Positions 26,999 through 36,441 of a stretch of 64,000 nt of DNA are shown here, one piece after another. Source of the stretch: Pseudomonadota bacterium (GTDB lineage: Bacteria; Pseudomonadota; Gammaproteobacteria; Xanthomonadales; Ahniellaceae); contig JALHNO010000005.1 of assembly GCA_022843465.1 (NCBI GenBank), positions 24,691-88,690 of the forward strand, in the 5' to 3' direction. Position 1 is the stretch's first letter; each line of letters opens with the position of its first letter. The notes under the pieces were generated by a model. It made no database searches and had not been told where the DNA came from. It saw nothing but the letters and a program-made list of their open reading frames with translations. The position numbers and the translations under genes were made by a program.

Positions 26999-27029
26999 CA
27001 AAAAGTTGAGGCGCCCGCAGGCGCCTCAA
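26999..27029 (-). terminator. Rho-independent terminator of the DUF11-repeat gene
   Basis: TTGAGGCGCC (27006-27015), a four-base loop and GGCGCCTCAA (27020-27029) form a perfect 10-bp stem. On the minus strand the stem is followed by a run of Ts (complement of AAAAA before 27005). It lies 26 bp after the stop of the gene at 27055. Confidence 0.88.
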
Positions 27030-27054
27030 GCTCGGTCACCTTCAGACTGTTCGG

Positions 27055-29868
27055 TCAGGCGATGCGGCGACGCATGGCCAGGCCCGCCGCGAGTGCCAAC
27101 GCTGCCATCAGCAGCAGGCGCGACCAGTCGCTCATGCCCGGTACCGGCGTAGCAATGCCGAGCACGACGATCGCCGTGCCATCGAGTGCGGTTCCGGTCG
27201 CCGGATTGTCGGTCAGGGTGGTCGATTCATTGCTGCCATTGCCATCGGCATCGAAGTTGATCGTGCCCTGGTTGGTGATCGTGCTGCCGCCGATCACATT
27301 GCTGTCGATGTTGGCATCGATGGTGATCGTCACACTGCTGTTGCCGGCGATGCTGCCGTTCCAGGTCACGGTATTGGTACCGATGCTGGCAACCGCGGTG
27401 CCGCTGCTGGCGGTCGCCGACACCAGGGTCAGGCCGGCCGGCAGCACATCGACGAACTCATCGCCGGGGTTGTCGCCTTGACCGGTCACCGCCGCATTGC
27501 TCAGCACGATCGTATAAGTGACCGAACCGCCGGGAACCAGATTGCCGGCAGCAGACTTGGTTCCAGAGATGGCAGCAGGGGCGCTCACGGTGCTGTTGGC
27601 GGTGGCGCTTTCATTGCCCGGATTCGGATCGGTCGTGGCCGATGCGATTGTGGCCGTGTTCGACAGCACCGTGCCTCCGGCAGCGCCGGAGTCGACCTGA
27701 ACGACGAGGGTGAAGACTTCACTGGCAATTGCCATCGATGCATTGCTGCAACTGACCGCGCCGGTCGCACCGACCGCCGGTGTCGTGCAGCTCCAGCCGC
27801 CCGGCGATGCCAGGGAAACAAATGTCGTGCCCGTCGGCAGCACATCGGTCAGCGCTGCACTGCTGGCGTTGCTGGGGCCGGCATTGCTCGCCGTGATCGT
27901 GTAGGTCAGATTGGCGCCAGCCGTGACCGGCTCGGGTGCCGCCGTCTTGGTGATCGACAGGTCGGCACTGCCGGCCCCGACCGTGGCCATCGCAGTGGCT
28001 GATTCATTGCCCGGCAGGGGGTCGCTGGTGGTCGATGTGACCGTCGCCGTGTTGCTGATGACTGTGCCCGGCGCGACGCCAGGACCGACCTGCACCACCA
28101 GGGTGAACACTTCGCCGGCAACAGCCATCGAGGGATTGCTGCAATTGACCGTGCCGGTTGCACCGACAGCCGGCGTGGTGCAACTCCAGCCGCCAGGCGC
28201 GGCCAGTGAAACAAACGTAGTGCCGCCCGGGAGCGTATCGCTCAGCGCGGCGCCGGCGGCGTTGCTGGGTCCGATGTTGTCTACGGTGATGGTGTAGGTC
28301 AGGTTGCCGCTGGGCGCCACCGGGTCCGGTGCGGCGGTCTTGCTCACCTGCAGGTCTGCGCTACCCGCAGCCACCGTCGTGGTGGTCGTGGCTGATCCAT
28401 TGCCCGGCGCAGGATCGCTGGTGGTCGCCGCAACCGTCGCGGTATTGCCGATCATTGTGCCGGGTGCAACACCTGGGTCCACATCTACGACCAGGGTGAA
28501 GCTGGCATCGCCAGGAGCACCCGCGGGTACATTGGCCAGCGCCGAGCAGGTGACGGTTCCGGTACCGCCCACTGCGGGCGTGGTGCATGACCAGCCCGCG
28601 GCCGTGGTCAGCGATCCGAAGGTCGTGCCGGCAGGCAGGGTGTCGGACAGTGTCGCGCCGGCCGCGTCGCTGGGGCCAGCATTGCTGAAGTTGATCGTGT
28701 AGGTCAGCGCCGCGCCGGGCTGCACCGGATCGGGCGTATCCGTCACCGTGACCGAAAGATCGGCCGAGGTGCCGACCGTCGTGGTCTCGGTATCGCTTGC
28801 GTCGCCCGGTGTCGGATCGGTCGTGGTCGACGTCGCCGATGCGGTATTGCTGAGTACCGTCCCGCCCGCAGTCGCCGCATCGATCAGAGTGTTCAGCGTG
28901 AAATTCGTCGTGCCCACCGGCAGGCTGGCAATCGTGCAGGTATAGGTGTCAGCGGGTGCCGTGCAGGCCCAGCCTGCGGGCGTGCTGAATCCGGTGATGC
29001 TGAGGCCGGCCGGCACGGTGTCGCTGACCGATACCATGGCGGCCGGATCGGGGCCGTTGTTGGTCAAGGTGATGGTGTAATCGAGCGCGGCGCCGGCGTT
29101 CGCCGGATCGGCCGAATCGGTTTTGGTCACCACCAAGTCAGCGGATGTGCCGCCGCCCGCGCCCTGCGGGGTGATCGAAAAATCATCAACCGACAGCCCG
29201 TCGTCAGCGCCACTCGCATTCAGATCATTCCAGCGAATGAAGATTGTATCTCCCGAGCCCAGTGTCAATCCGGTCAGCGACGAGCTCACGGCAGTGAAGT
29301 TGCCGACTGCATTGCCATCCTTGGCGCCAATCGTCACCTGGTTGGGGGTAGCGAAATCGAGCGCGTCTTGGTCGGTCCAGGTGCCTGTCACCAGCGAAAG
29401 CGCATCGGTGCTGAACTGGAAATCGATCCGGTCTGCACGTCCGGCAGTTCCCAGTCGCCACTGCTCGCCGCGGTACGCGATATCAAGCGAAGTGATGGTG
29501 GTGCCGGTGTCGTTGACAAAGCAGGCGCCGAACACGGGGATCAATGTGCCGCTCTGCAGACCGCCAAGCGCACGATCAGAGGCCGCTGCGGCGCCATAAC
29601 TGTAGGTGTCTCCGGTGTTGGAGGCGCCGGTATCCGCAGCATACTGCTCGTTGTCCCGTGCGCCGCCGCCGGTCTCGGTCAGCGACCAACCGGTGATTGC
29701 CAGCACGTTGGTGGTTCCGGACTGTGCGAGCGTGTCGAAGTTTTCCGTCACTGGGGTTGCCAGGGCGGCAAGGCTCACGCAGGTGGGCCCGCCGGCGTGC
29801 GCCTCGCGCAAACCGATGGTCAGTAACAGTCCGCTGGAGAGCAGGGCGGCAAGGGGCTTCGTCGTCAT
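27055..29868 (-). CDS. DUF11-repeat surface protein with IPTL-type C-terminal sorting tail
   Basis: A 937-residue exported protein. It has a signal peptide (about 1-25, ending AHA). A unique jelly-roll-like domain (about 28-235) contains [17 protein letters not shown] and [23 protein letters not shown]. From about residue 242 four DUF11 repeats follow, each opening SADLxVTKTxxxDP and GxxLTYTIxxxNxGPS; a fifth, more diverged unit opens [19 protein letters not shown]. The tail [28 protein letters not shown] is a short motif, a membrane helix and an Arg cluster, the layout of IPTLxxWG-CTERM proteins processed by an exosortase. The protein is probably displayed on the cell surface. It diverges from kynA and ends in a strong terminator. 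Start 29868 is preferred over an ATG 8 codons upstream because a GGAG lies in front of it. Confidence 0.82.
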   Translation of the reverse strand: MTTKPLAALLSSGLLLTIGLREAHAGGPTCVSLAALATPVTENFDTLAQSGTTNVLAITGWSLTETGGGARDNEQYAADTGASNTGDTYSYGAAAASDRALGGLQSGTLIPVFGACFVNDTGTTITSLDIAYRGEQWRLGTAGRADRIDFQFSTDALSLVTGTWTDQDALDFATPNQVTIGAKDGNAVGNFTAVSSSLTGLTLGSGDTIFIRWNDLNASGADDGLSVDDFSITPQGAGGGTSADLVVTKTDSADPANAGAALDYTITLTNNGPDPAAMVSVSDTVPAGLSITGFSTPAGWACTAPADTYTCTIASLPVGTTNFTLNTLIDAATAGGTVLSNTASATSTTTDPTPGDASDTETTTVGTSADLSVTVTDTPDPVQPGAALTYTINFSNAGPSDAAGATLSDTLPAGTTFGSLTTAAGWSCTTPAVGGTGTVTCSALANVPAGAPGDASFTLVVDVDPGVAPGTMIGNTATVAATTSDPAPGNGSATTTTTVAAGSADLQVSKTAAPDPVAPSGNLTYTITVDNIGPSNAAGAALSDTLPGGTTFVSLAAPGGWSCTTPAVGATGTVNCSNPSMAVAGEVFTLVVQVGPGVAPGTVISNTATVTSTTSDPLPGNESATAMATVGAGSADLSITKTAAPEPVTAGANLTYTITASNAGPSNASSAALTDVLPTGTTFVSLASPGGWSCTTPAVGATGAVSCSNASMAIASEVFTLVVQVDSGAAGGTVLSNTATIASATTDPNPGNESATANSTVSAPAAISGTKSAAGNLVPGGSVTYTIVLSNAAVTGQGDNPGDEFVDVLPAGLTLVSATASSGTAVASIGTNTVTWNGSIAGNSSVTITIDANIDSNVIGGSTITNQGTINFDADGNGSNESTTLTDNPATGTALDGTAIVVLGIATPVPGMSDWSRLLLMAALALAAGLAMRRRIA

Positions 29869-29991
29869 GGCTTGAGGTACTCCGATACGCATTGGATGGG
29901 GTCTGCGTGCCCCAGGGTTGAACGAGAAGTATACCGGGTCGTGGTTCGTGCGAAACTTGTCAGTCTGCCGCGGGGCACGGGAGGATGGGAG

Positions 29992-30846
29992 ATGCAGGAG
30001 AACAAGCGCGACCTTGAAGCCGGTATCGAGCTGGATCTGGGCGATCGCACGAGCTATCACGGTTATCTGGGGCTGGAGCGGCTGTTGTCCTCCCAGCATC
30101 CGCTCAGTAGCCCCGAGCACCACGACGAGATGCTGTTCATCATCCAGCACCAGGTCGCCGAGCTGTGGATGAAGCTGCTGATCCATGAGCTGCGCGCCGC
30201 GCTCGTGCATCTTCGCCAGGACGAGCTCGATCCCTGTCTGAAGATTCTGGCGCGGATCAAGCACATCCAGAAGCAACTGTTCGAGCAATGGTCGGTGCTG
30301 GAAACGCTGACGCCGAGCGAATACCTGCAATTCCGTCATGTGCTGGGGCCGGCCTCGGGTTTCCAGTCGGTGCAGTACCGCTCGATCGAATTTCTGCTCG
30401 GCAACAAGAATGCCGACATGCTGCGCGTATTCGCGCACGATCCGCAGGCGCAGGCGCAGTTGCGCGAGATCCTGGAAGCGCCCAGTCTGTACGACGAATT
30501 CCTGCGTTATCTCGGGCGCCGCGGCCATCAGGTACCGGCGCGCAGTATCGATCGCGACTGGACCGAGCCGTATATCCGCAACACCGAACTGATCCCGGTC
30601 TATCAGCGCATTTACGAGAATCCTGACGAACACTGGGACGCCTACCATATGTGCGAACAACTGGTCGACGTCGAGGTGTCGTTCCAGCTGTGGCGATTCC
30701 GCCATATGAAAACAGTGGAGCGGGTGATCGGCTTCCGCCGCGGGACCGGCGGATCCTCGGGCGTCGGATTTCTGAAGAAGGCACTGGAACTGACCTTCTT
30801 CCCGGAGCTCTTCGATGTCAGGACTGAGCTGAAGCAGGCCACGTAA
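29992..30846 (+). CDS. kynA: Tryptophan 2,3-dioxygenase
   Basis: A 284-residue haem enzyme that opens the indole ring of L-tryptophan to N-formylkynurenine, the first step of the kynurenine pathway. The sequence fits the bacterial family throughout: [20 protein letters not shown] with the distal His, [42 protein letters not shown], and the C-terminal [33 protein letters not shown] lies just upstream of the ATG at 29992. It stands alone, 124 bp from the divergent DUF11 gene, and next to the bkd operon, a setting for amino-acid catabolism. No kynB or kynU is in the window. Confidence 0.95.
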   Translation: MQENKRDLEAGIELDLGDRTSYHGYLGLERLLSSQHPLSSPEHHDEMLFIIQHQVAELWMKLLIHELRAALVHLRQDELDPCLKILARIKHIQKQLFEQWSVLETLTPSEYLQFRHVLGPASGFQSVQYRSIEFLLGNKNADMLRVFAHDPQAQAQLREILEAPSLYDEFLRYLGRRGHQVPARSIDRDWTEPYIRNTELIPVYQRIYENPDEHWDAYHMCEQLVDVEVSFQLWRFRHMKTVERVIGFRRGTGGSSGVGFLKKALELTFFPELFDVRTELKQAT

Positions 30847-30910
30847 GGCACTGTCGAACGCGCTGCAGCAGTGTTTCCAGTCTGCCGTTTGATGCCTGCC
30901 GCTGCCAGAT

Positions 30911-30930
30911 GCCTGCAGATTGCTGCAGGC
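30911..30930 (+). terminator. Hairpin downstream of kynA
   Basis: GCCTGCAG-ATTG-CTGCAGGC is a perfect 8-bp stem with a four-base loop, 65 bp after the kynA stop. There is no T tract, so it may slow polymerase or protect the 3' end rather than act alone as a terminator. Confidence 0.4.
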
Positions 30931-31513
30931 CGACGCCCTGCGCGGCCCCGGCGTCGACTGATGGTCGCCCAATGGCCGCGGATCTGAGCGCGCTCGGCGC
31001 GACCGAACCCTGCTCGCGAGCCGACCCGGGCGGCGCAGATGCCGGCGCCGCGAGGTCGCTGATCGGCCCCAGGAACGCTCCATGAGTTTCAGTCCTGAGC
31101 CCTCTCGGCGGGCGCCCGGCGTGCCGGCTGCGCTTCATGCTGCATGCGGCTGAACCCCTGCCGGCTGCCATGGTCCGGGATTCGGCGTATTTCTCTCGTT
31201 GAGCGCGCGCAAGGCGTGTCGAATCCTGCATGGGTTCGTTAAGTATTCGATAAGTAGTAGTGATTCGTATTTACTTTTGCCTACGGTCGGTGGAGTATCG
31301 CCCGGGAGCTGTCGGAAGAAAGCCTTGGCGGGTTCCTTGTCACCGGATCGTGCGGGCACCGGCAATTGAGTCAGTTCGGAGCGTTGTAGGTAGCCGGGTC
31401 CAGGCCGGGCAGCCGAAGGTCCCTGCAGCGGTTCAAGTTGTGGAAACGGTGGTGACGATGCTGCGGTGCCCTGCGCCGCAAGTTGAATCGAATGAGTCGC
31501 AATGGAGGTCATC
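30931..31513. other. Long intergenic region ahead of the four-gene secreted array
   Basis: No gene is supported in this stretch. It is GC-rich except for an AT-rich island at about 31235-31280 (containing TAAGTATTCGATAAGTAGTA). That island is the best place for the promoter of the four-gene array and would leave an untranslated leader of about 230 bases. No known riboswitch was recognised. Confidence 0.4.
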
Positions 31514-33091
31514 ATGCGTTTGCCGATGCTCGCAGCCTTGGTCGCGCTGTCCCTCGTGGGGGAATCCGGCGCAGTGCATCTGGATTCCGGCGGCATGGGT
31601 CAGGTGCTGGTGTCGCCGTATTACACGGTCAATGCCGGTCACCAGAGCCTGGTCACGATCGCCAATCGCAGCGATCAGGGCAAGGCGCTCAAGGTGCGCT
31701 TTTTCGAGGGCCGCAATGCCCGCCAGGTACTCGACTTCAATCTCTATCTGGCGCCGCATGACCTGTGGACCGGATCGGTCTTCAGTCTGGCCGAGGATGG
31801 CCCGGCCAATCTGATTACCCTGGATCGCAGCTGCACCGTGCCGGCGATCCGGACCAGCACCAGCCTGCCGCAGACATCGAGCGGCCGCCGTTACGTACCC
31901 TTCAACAATTTCGGGTTCAGTGGCATTCGCGATGACGCCGGCCCGAACGATCTGACCCGCACCCGCGAGGGCTATTTCGAGGTGATCGAAATGGGCACGG
32001 TGATCAATGCGGCGCAGCGCAGCCTCAATGACATCAGCCCGGGCGCGGATGGCATTCCAGCCAACTGCGGTCGCATCGAAAGCGCCTGGCTGGAAGGTGG
32101 CTACTGGGCAGTGGCCCCCGAAGTCGATCTGCTGCCGCCGAACGGCCAGCTGACCCTGACGGTGTCCCTGGTGCATACGCTGGATGGCACGATGTACAGT
32201 TTCGCAGGCGCGGCAATCGATCGCTTCAGCAGCATCGTGCAGCACACGGTGCCCGGCAATCCGCTGCCCAATCTGTCCTCCGCAGTTTCCGATCCTGCGC
32301 TGGCCGTTGTCGACGCCCATATCAGGATTGGCGGCCAGCCCTATACCGCTCGCTACCCGCAGGCGCGCGCCATCGACGCGGTGTCGGCGCTGTTCATGGC
32401 CAGCAGCATCGAGAACGAATTCAACAACACGGTTTCGCTCGCGGCGCGTTCGAGCTGGGTGCTGAGCTTTCCGACCAAGCGCTTCTACACCGATGATGCG
32501 CTGATCGAGGGCGCGGCGATTGCACCCTTTACCCGGCGATTTTCCGAGAGCGAAGCAACGGCGCAGGTTCCCGCCAGCCATGTGATCTTTCCGCCGGACA
32601 TTTTCGGTAGCGGCGTGGTCAGTCCACCTCCGCGCGGTGAGGAAGTTTCGATTGCGGCACGCAACCGCGAGGGCAAGGTGGAGGAATTCTGCATACCCTG
32701 CCTCCCGTTCTCGCCACCTGTGGTTGGCACGACCCCGTCTCTGCACTGGGCCAGCAATGTTCTGGGCTTCGGTGAGCGCGCGGCGTCCCTGCAGGATGAC
32801 TTGTTCGGATCCCGCCTGAACCAGTACATCGAAACGCCGGAGTTCGGAATAACGGAGGGATCGATGCGGATCAGTTTCTACGATCCGGAAGGCGAATTCT
32901 CGCTTCGCGAGCATGTGCTGCGCGCCGATGCGTCCGGCCAGCAACTGGCTGGGCTGCCGGTGGTCGGATTCTGGGCCCTCAGCATCACCAATTTCGTACT
33001 GGCTCCAGGTGTGCTGAGCAACTACGCGACGATCCAGCCGCTGCGCGGCGCGCACGGCCTCGTGCCGACTGTCAGCGAGGCATCAAAATGA
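31514..33091 (+). CDS. Secreted paralog A of a four-gene tandem array, function unknown
   Basis: A 525-residue exported protein (signal peptide about 1-22). It shares a full-length architecture with the three genes that follow. The mature N-terminus reads VHLDSGGMGQVLVSPYYTVNAG, then LVTIANRSDQGKALKVRFFEGRNARQVLDFNLYLAPHDLWTGSVF, LDRSCTVPAI, EGYFEVIEMG, AIDAVSALFMASSIENEFNNTVSL, WVLSFPTKRFYTDD and, near the end, LAGLPVVGFWALSITN with LAPGVLSNYATI. Few paired Cys are present and no catalytic motif is recognised. The beta-rich, aromatic pattern suggests a surface or periplasmic binding protein. GGAGGT lies directly before ATG 31514, which decides that start over 31502. Its stop overlaps the next start (ATGA). 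Confidence 0.8.
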   Translation: MRLPMLAALVALSLVGESGAVHLDSGGMGQVLVSPYYTVNAGHQSLVTIANRSDQGKALKVRFFEGRNARQVLDFNLYLAPHDLWTGSVFSLAEDGPANLITLDRSCTVPAIRTSTSLPQTSSGRRYVPFNNFGFSGIRDDAGPNDLTRTREGYFEVIEMGTVINAAQRSLNDISPGADGIPANCGRIESAWLEGGYWAVAPEVDLLPPNGQLTLTVSLVHTLDGTMYSFAGAAIDRFSSIVQHTVPGNPLPNLSSAVSDPALAVVDAHIRIGGQPYTARYPQARAIDAVSALFMASSIENEFNNTVSLAARSSWVLSFPTKRFYTDDALIEGAAIAPFTRRFSESEATAQVPASHVIFPPDIFGSGVVSPPPRGEEVSIAARNREGKVEEFCIPCLPFSPPVVGTTPSLHWASNVLGFGERAASLQDDLFGSRLNQYIETPEFGITEGSMRISFYDPEGEFSLREHVLRADASGQQLAGLPVVGFWALSITNFVLAPGVLSNYATIQPLRGAHGLVPTVSEASK

Positions 33092-34689
33092 GGACTGTGC
33101 CGATGAGAGAATCCCTGCTGAGTTTGCCTCTGCTCTTTGCAATCGCCGCCGGCGAGCTTGCCGCGGGCTCGGTGCAAAAGGGCATGCATCTATCCCGGGA
33201 TGGCACGGGTCAGGTCCTGATCTATCCGTACTACACGGTCAACAGTCATCACCCTGCGAACACGACCAACCAGAGCCTGGTCTCCATCGTCAACTCCAGC
33301 GAACGGTCCAAGGCGGTGCGGCTGTTCTTCCATGAAGGGCGCAATGGCAGAATCGTGGTCGAGATCACCCTGTATCTCTCGGCGTTCGATACCTGGACCG
33401 GAGCGATCTTCTCTATCAACAGCACGGGTCCCGCCAACCTGGTCACGCTGGACCGCAGCTGTACCGATCCGGCGCTGCGCGAGAGCACCACCCTGCCGCA
33501 GGTCGGCAGCAATGGCTATCGCTATATGCCTTTCAGCAACGCCAGCTACACCGGTCCGCGCAACGATTCTGGCCCGGATGATCTGGCTCGAACGCGCGAG
33601 GGCTACATCACCCTGATCGAACTCGGTGAAGTCACGCCCGGTGGCAGCGGCACACTGGCAGCGATCACGAACAACAGCAGCGGCGCGCCCGGGAGCTGCG
33701 ACCCACTGTTGGCAGCCTGGGCATTGAATGGGTACTGGATGCTCAATCGCATGGCTGATCTGGCGCCGCCCGGTGGTGGGCTGGCGGGCAACGTGCAGCT
33801 GATCGACGTGACCAATGGCACGATGCAACTGATCCAGGCCGATGCCATCGAGAATTTCAGTGACCTGATTCTGAACTACCCACCCGGTGACGAACAGCCC
33901 AACCTGAGCTACGTCAATGCCGGCGGTCCCAATGACCCCATCGCGGTGGATGTGATCCTGGAAGGGGTGCCGACCCGGCTGTCCTATTGGCCCGTGCCGA
34001 ACCCGATTCAGGCGGTCTCGGCGCTCTTCATGGCGGAAGCGATTCACAATGAATTCGTCACGTCGGCGAGTCTGGGTGGAGCATCCGAGTGGGTAGTCAA
34101 TTTTCCGACCAAGCCGTACTACGTCCAAGGCTCAGGAACGGACCCGCAGCCGACACCGCCGTTTACCCATGCATTTCCCGTCACCGGCGATCTGGGCAAG
34201 GCGCCGGTCGCGTTCGGAATCGAGGCATGGACCCGCGACGGTGTCGTTCTCAATTGCATTCCGCCCTACACCTATGAGGGCTGCATTGTGGGTACGCCGC
34301 CGCCATCTCAGGCGTCCGAGCTGAATTACGTGACCAATGTCGTCAGCTTCAACCAGCAGGAACTGGGCCTCTCGCGTTCGTTGATCCTGGGCGCGGAGCA
34401 GAGCGTCCCCATCGACTTCTTCGATATCTTCGACGGCGGTACCCTGCCCGAGGGATCGATGACGATGCGTTTCGCCGACGCACAGGCAGGCATCGGGCCG
34501 CGGCTGTTCCCTGACCTCAATGGCCGGGACCTGTATGGGATGCCGGTGCAGGGATTCTGGGTCACGAGTTATACCAACACCGCGGTCACGCCCGGAATTC
34601 TGGCGAACTACTCGGACACCATCAGACATTTCGTCCAGCAGGCGGCGACTCCGGTCACGACGGGGTCGGTGGCGCGGGAGGAGGACTAA
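33088..34689 (+). CDS. Secreted paralog B of the tandem array, function unknown
   Basis: A 533-residue exported protein, the second of the array. The signal peptide runs to about residue 30 (LLSLPLLFAIAAGELAAG). The mature protein repeats the family pattern: MHLSRDGTGQVLIYPYYTVNS, LVSIVNSSERSKAVRLFFHEGRNGRIVVEITLYLSAFDTWTGAIF, LDRSCTDPAL, EGYITLIELGEV, IQAVSALFMAEAIHNEFVTSASLGGASEWVVNFPTKPYYV and GMPVQGFWVTSYTN. It differs from A in an inserted NTTNQ stretch after the PYYTVN motif. ATG 33088 overlaps the stop of A. It is followed by a 117-bp gap, the only gap inside the array. Confidence 0.8.
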   Translation: MRTVPMRESLLSLPLLFAIAAGELAAGSVQKGMHLSRDGTGQVLIYPYYTVNSHHPANTTNQSLVSIVNSSERSKAVRLFFHEGRNGRIVVEITLYLSAFDTWTGAIFSINSTGPANLVTLDRSCTDPALRESTTLPQVGSNGYRYMPFSNASYTGPRNDSGPDDLARTREGYITLIELGEVTPGGSGTLAAITNNSSGAPGSCDPLLAAWALNGYWMLNRMADLAPPGGGLAGNVQLIDVTNGTMQLIQADAIENFSDLILNYPPGDEQPNLSYVNAGGPNDPIAVDVILEGVPTRLSYWPVPNPIQAVSALFMAEAIHNEFVTSASLGGASEWVVNFPTKPYYVQGSGTDPQPTPPFTHAFPVTGDLGKAPVAFGIEAWTRDGVVLNCIPPYTYEGCIVGTPPPSQASELNYVTNVVSFNQQELGLSRSLILGAEQSVPIDFFDIFDGGTLPEGSMTMRFADAQAGIGPRLFPDLNGRDLYGMPVQGFWVTSYTNTAVTPGILANYSDTIRHFVQQAATPVTTGSVAREED

Positions 34690-34753
34690 GCAAAGTTTTG
34701 TGCAGACGTCGCTTGAATGTCGCAATACACCTCGAACATTCGCCATCTCCTGT

Positions 34754-34793
34754 AGCAGGATATCTCTGCGAACCCGTGATGCATCATCCTGCT
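34754..34793 (+). other. Hairpin just upstream of the ribosome binding site of paralog C
   Basis: AGCAGGAT (34754-34761) and ATCCTGCT (34786-34793) form a perfect 8-bp inverted repeat with a 24-base loop. The right arm ends three bases before AAGGAG (34796-34801), the ribosome binding site of paralog C. It could adjust expression of C and D separately from A and B. Confidence 0.42.
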
Positions 34794-34806
34794 GCAAGGA
34801 GTTCCA

Positions 34807-36441
34807 ATGCGCATTGCCTGGGGTGTTGGTTTCGCCGGTCTCATCTTGACCGCCGTGGGCCATGCCATGCACATCAATCCCGATGGCCTCGGCCAGGTGC
34901 TTGTGTTTCCGTACTACACCGTGAATGGCGGCAACCAGACTCTGGTCTCGATTGCCAATCGTACGACCCATGGCAAGGCGGTGAAGCTGCGTTTTCTCGA
35001 GGCGATGAATGGCCGCGAGGTATTCGACCTGAATATCTATCTTGCGCCCGATGACACCTGGAGTGCGGCGGTCTTTGCCAGTAGCGATACCGGTGGCGCG
35101 CAGTTGGTATCGCCGGACTGGAGCTGCACGATGCCCGCGCTGTATGTGCCGACCGGGGTGCCGCCGTACTCGAACGAGCGCCAGATCGCATCGTTCGCCA
35201 ATACGGCATATGTCGGGATCAACGACGATGGCGGTCCGGATCTGATCGAGCGTAGCCGTGAGGGATACTTCGAAGTCATCGAGATGGGCGAAGTGGTCGA
35301 CGATGTCGAGCACAGCCTCAATGACCTCAGTCCGTACGGCAGTTTCGGGAATGGCGGGGTCCGCCTGTCCGGGACCCCGGCGAATTGCGCGCGCTTGCAG
35401 GCGGCCTGGTCACCCGGTGGCTACTGGAACCTGGACAGCACGACCGATCTGCGGCCGCCGGGCGGCGGACTGTCGGGCTATGTCGCCATCGTTGACGCGC
35501 TGGAAGGCACCATGCTGGCCTTTGAGCCGGTAGCCATCGACCAGTTCAGCGCGATCGTGCAACACACGGCGCCTGGAAGTCCCGAACCCAATCTGGCGAC
35601 AGCGATCAGCGATCCGGTGTCGGGGGATGTCGATGTCCGCTTCCTGGTGTACGGCTCGGTGACACACGAGACCATCCCGGCGTCTCGGCGGGTGGATGCT
35701 GTCTCGCTGCTGCTGATGCAGACGCATCTGTACAACGAGTTTTCCTCGACGGCCAGTATCGGCGGTGCCTCGGAATGGCTGGTCAGTTTTCCGACGCGAA
35801 AATTCCATGTCGATGATGCCCTGGTGCAGGGCACTGCGCGGGCGCCATTCCGGTACACGTTTTCCCGCAATGCCGAGGCCAATGGCGCGACCCAGGAGCT
35901 GCCGCCGGTGCGTCGGGTACCTGTTCCCGGATCGACTCCAGCGCAGGCAGGCGAGCTGTTTGATGTCCGCCTCGGCAATCGCCATGCGCGGACCGTCAGT
36001 CCCACCTGCAATGGCGAACCCGCATGCCCTCCCGTCAATGGCGGGCCCGCGCCCATCCGTCTGCCGACGCTGCCCTGGGCCAGCAATGTGATTTCGTTCA
36101 ACCAGCCAGCTGAGGGTCCATCCCGCATCTTCGGATCCCGCTTGCGACTCGATATCGATACCGTTGCGAGCGGAGTGGGCAGCGAAGGTTGGATGGAGCT
36201 GATCCTGGACAAGCAGTACGGAAGCATTGAGCCGCGCCATCTGTTTCACCCGGGTGTCAGCGGGCCGACGATCTACTTTGGCTTGCCGGCAATTGGCTTC
36301 TGGGCGCTGGGTGTCAGCCATGGCGCGCTGGCGCCCGGCGTGCTGGCCAACTACACGACAGCAATTCCACATCGAGGCGAGATCAAGTCCCTGGTCGAGT
36401 TCGGTGCCGGGGCTTCGTCAGCGCAGGAGGTTGTGCGATGA
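34807..36441 (+). CDS. Secreted paralog C of the tandem array, function unknown
   Basis: A 544-residue exported protein, the third of the array, with a short signal peptide (MRIAWGVGFAGLILTAVGHA). The mature part opens MHINPDGLGQVLVFPYYTVNGGNQTLVSIANRTTHGKAVKLRFLEAMNGREVFDLNIYLAPDDTWSAAVF. SREGYFEVIEMGEVVDDVEHSLNDLSP, VDAVSLLLMQTHLYNEFSSTASIGGASEWLVSFPTRKFHVDDA and LPAIGFWALGVSHGALAPGVLANYTTAI follow. AAGGAG precedes the start. The central variable region (about 360-420) holds two Cys (PTCNGEPACPP) that could form a local disulfide. Its stop overlaps the start of D. Confidence 0.8.
   Translation: MRIAWGVGFAGLILTAVGHAMHINPDGLGQVLVFPYYTVNGGNQTLVSIANRTTHGKAVKLRFLEAMNGREVFDLNIYLAPDDTWSAAVFASSDTGGAQLVSPDWSCTMPALYVPTGVPPYSNERQIASFANTAYVGINDDGGPDLIERSREGYFEVIEMGEVVDDVEHSLNDLSPYGSFGNGGVRLSGTPANCARLQAAWSPGGYWNLDSTTDLRPPGGGLSGYVAIVDALEGTMLAFEPVAIDQFSAIVQHTAPGSPEPNLATAISDPVSGDVDVRFLVYGSVTHETIPASRRVDAVSLLLMQTHLYNEFSSTASIGGASEWLVSFPTRKFHVDDALVQGTARAPFRYTFSRNAEANGATQELPPVRRVPVPGSTPAQAGELFDVRLGNRHARTVSPTCNGEPACPPVNGGPAPIRLPTLPWASNVISFNQPAEGPSRIFGSRLRLDIDTVASGVGSEGWMELILDKQYGSIEPRHLFHPGVSGPTIYFGLPAIGFWALGVSHGALAPGVLANYTTAIPHRGEIKSLVEFGAGASSAQEVVR

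Noticed and set aside
29893-31083. Long open frame on the minus strand in front of the DUF11 protein, opposite kynA
   Set aside because: It is an antisense extension: kynA on the plus strand is a full, well-conserved gene with a good ribosome binding site, while the extension has no signal peptide or protein-like pattern. The DUF11 protein has its own signal peptide starting at 29868.
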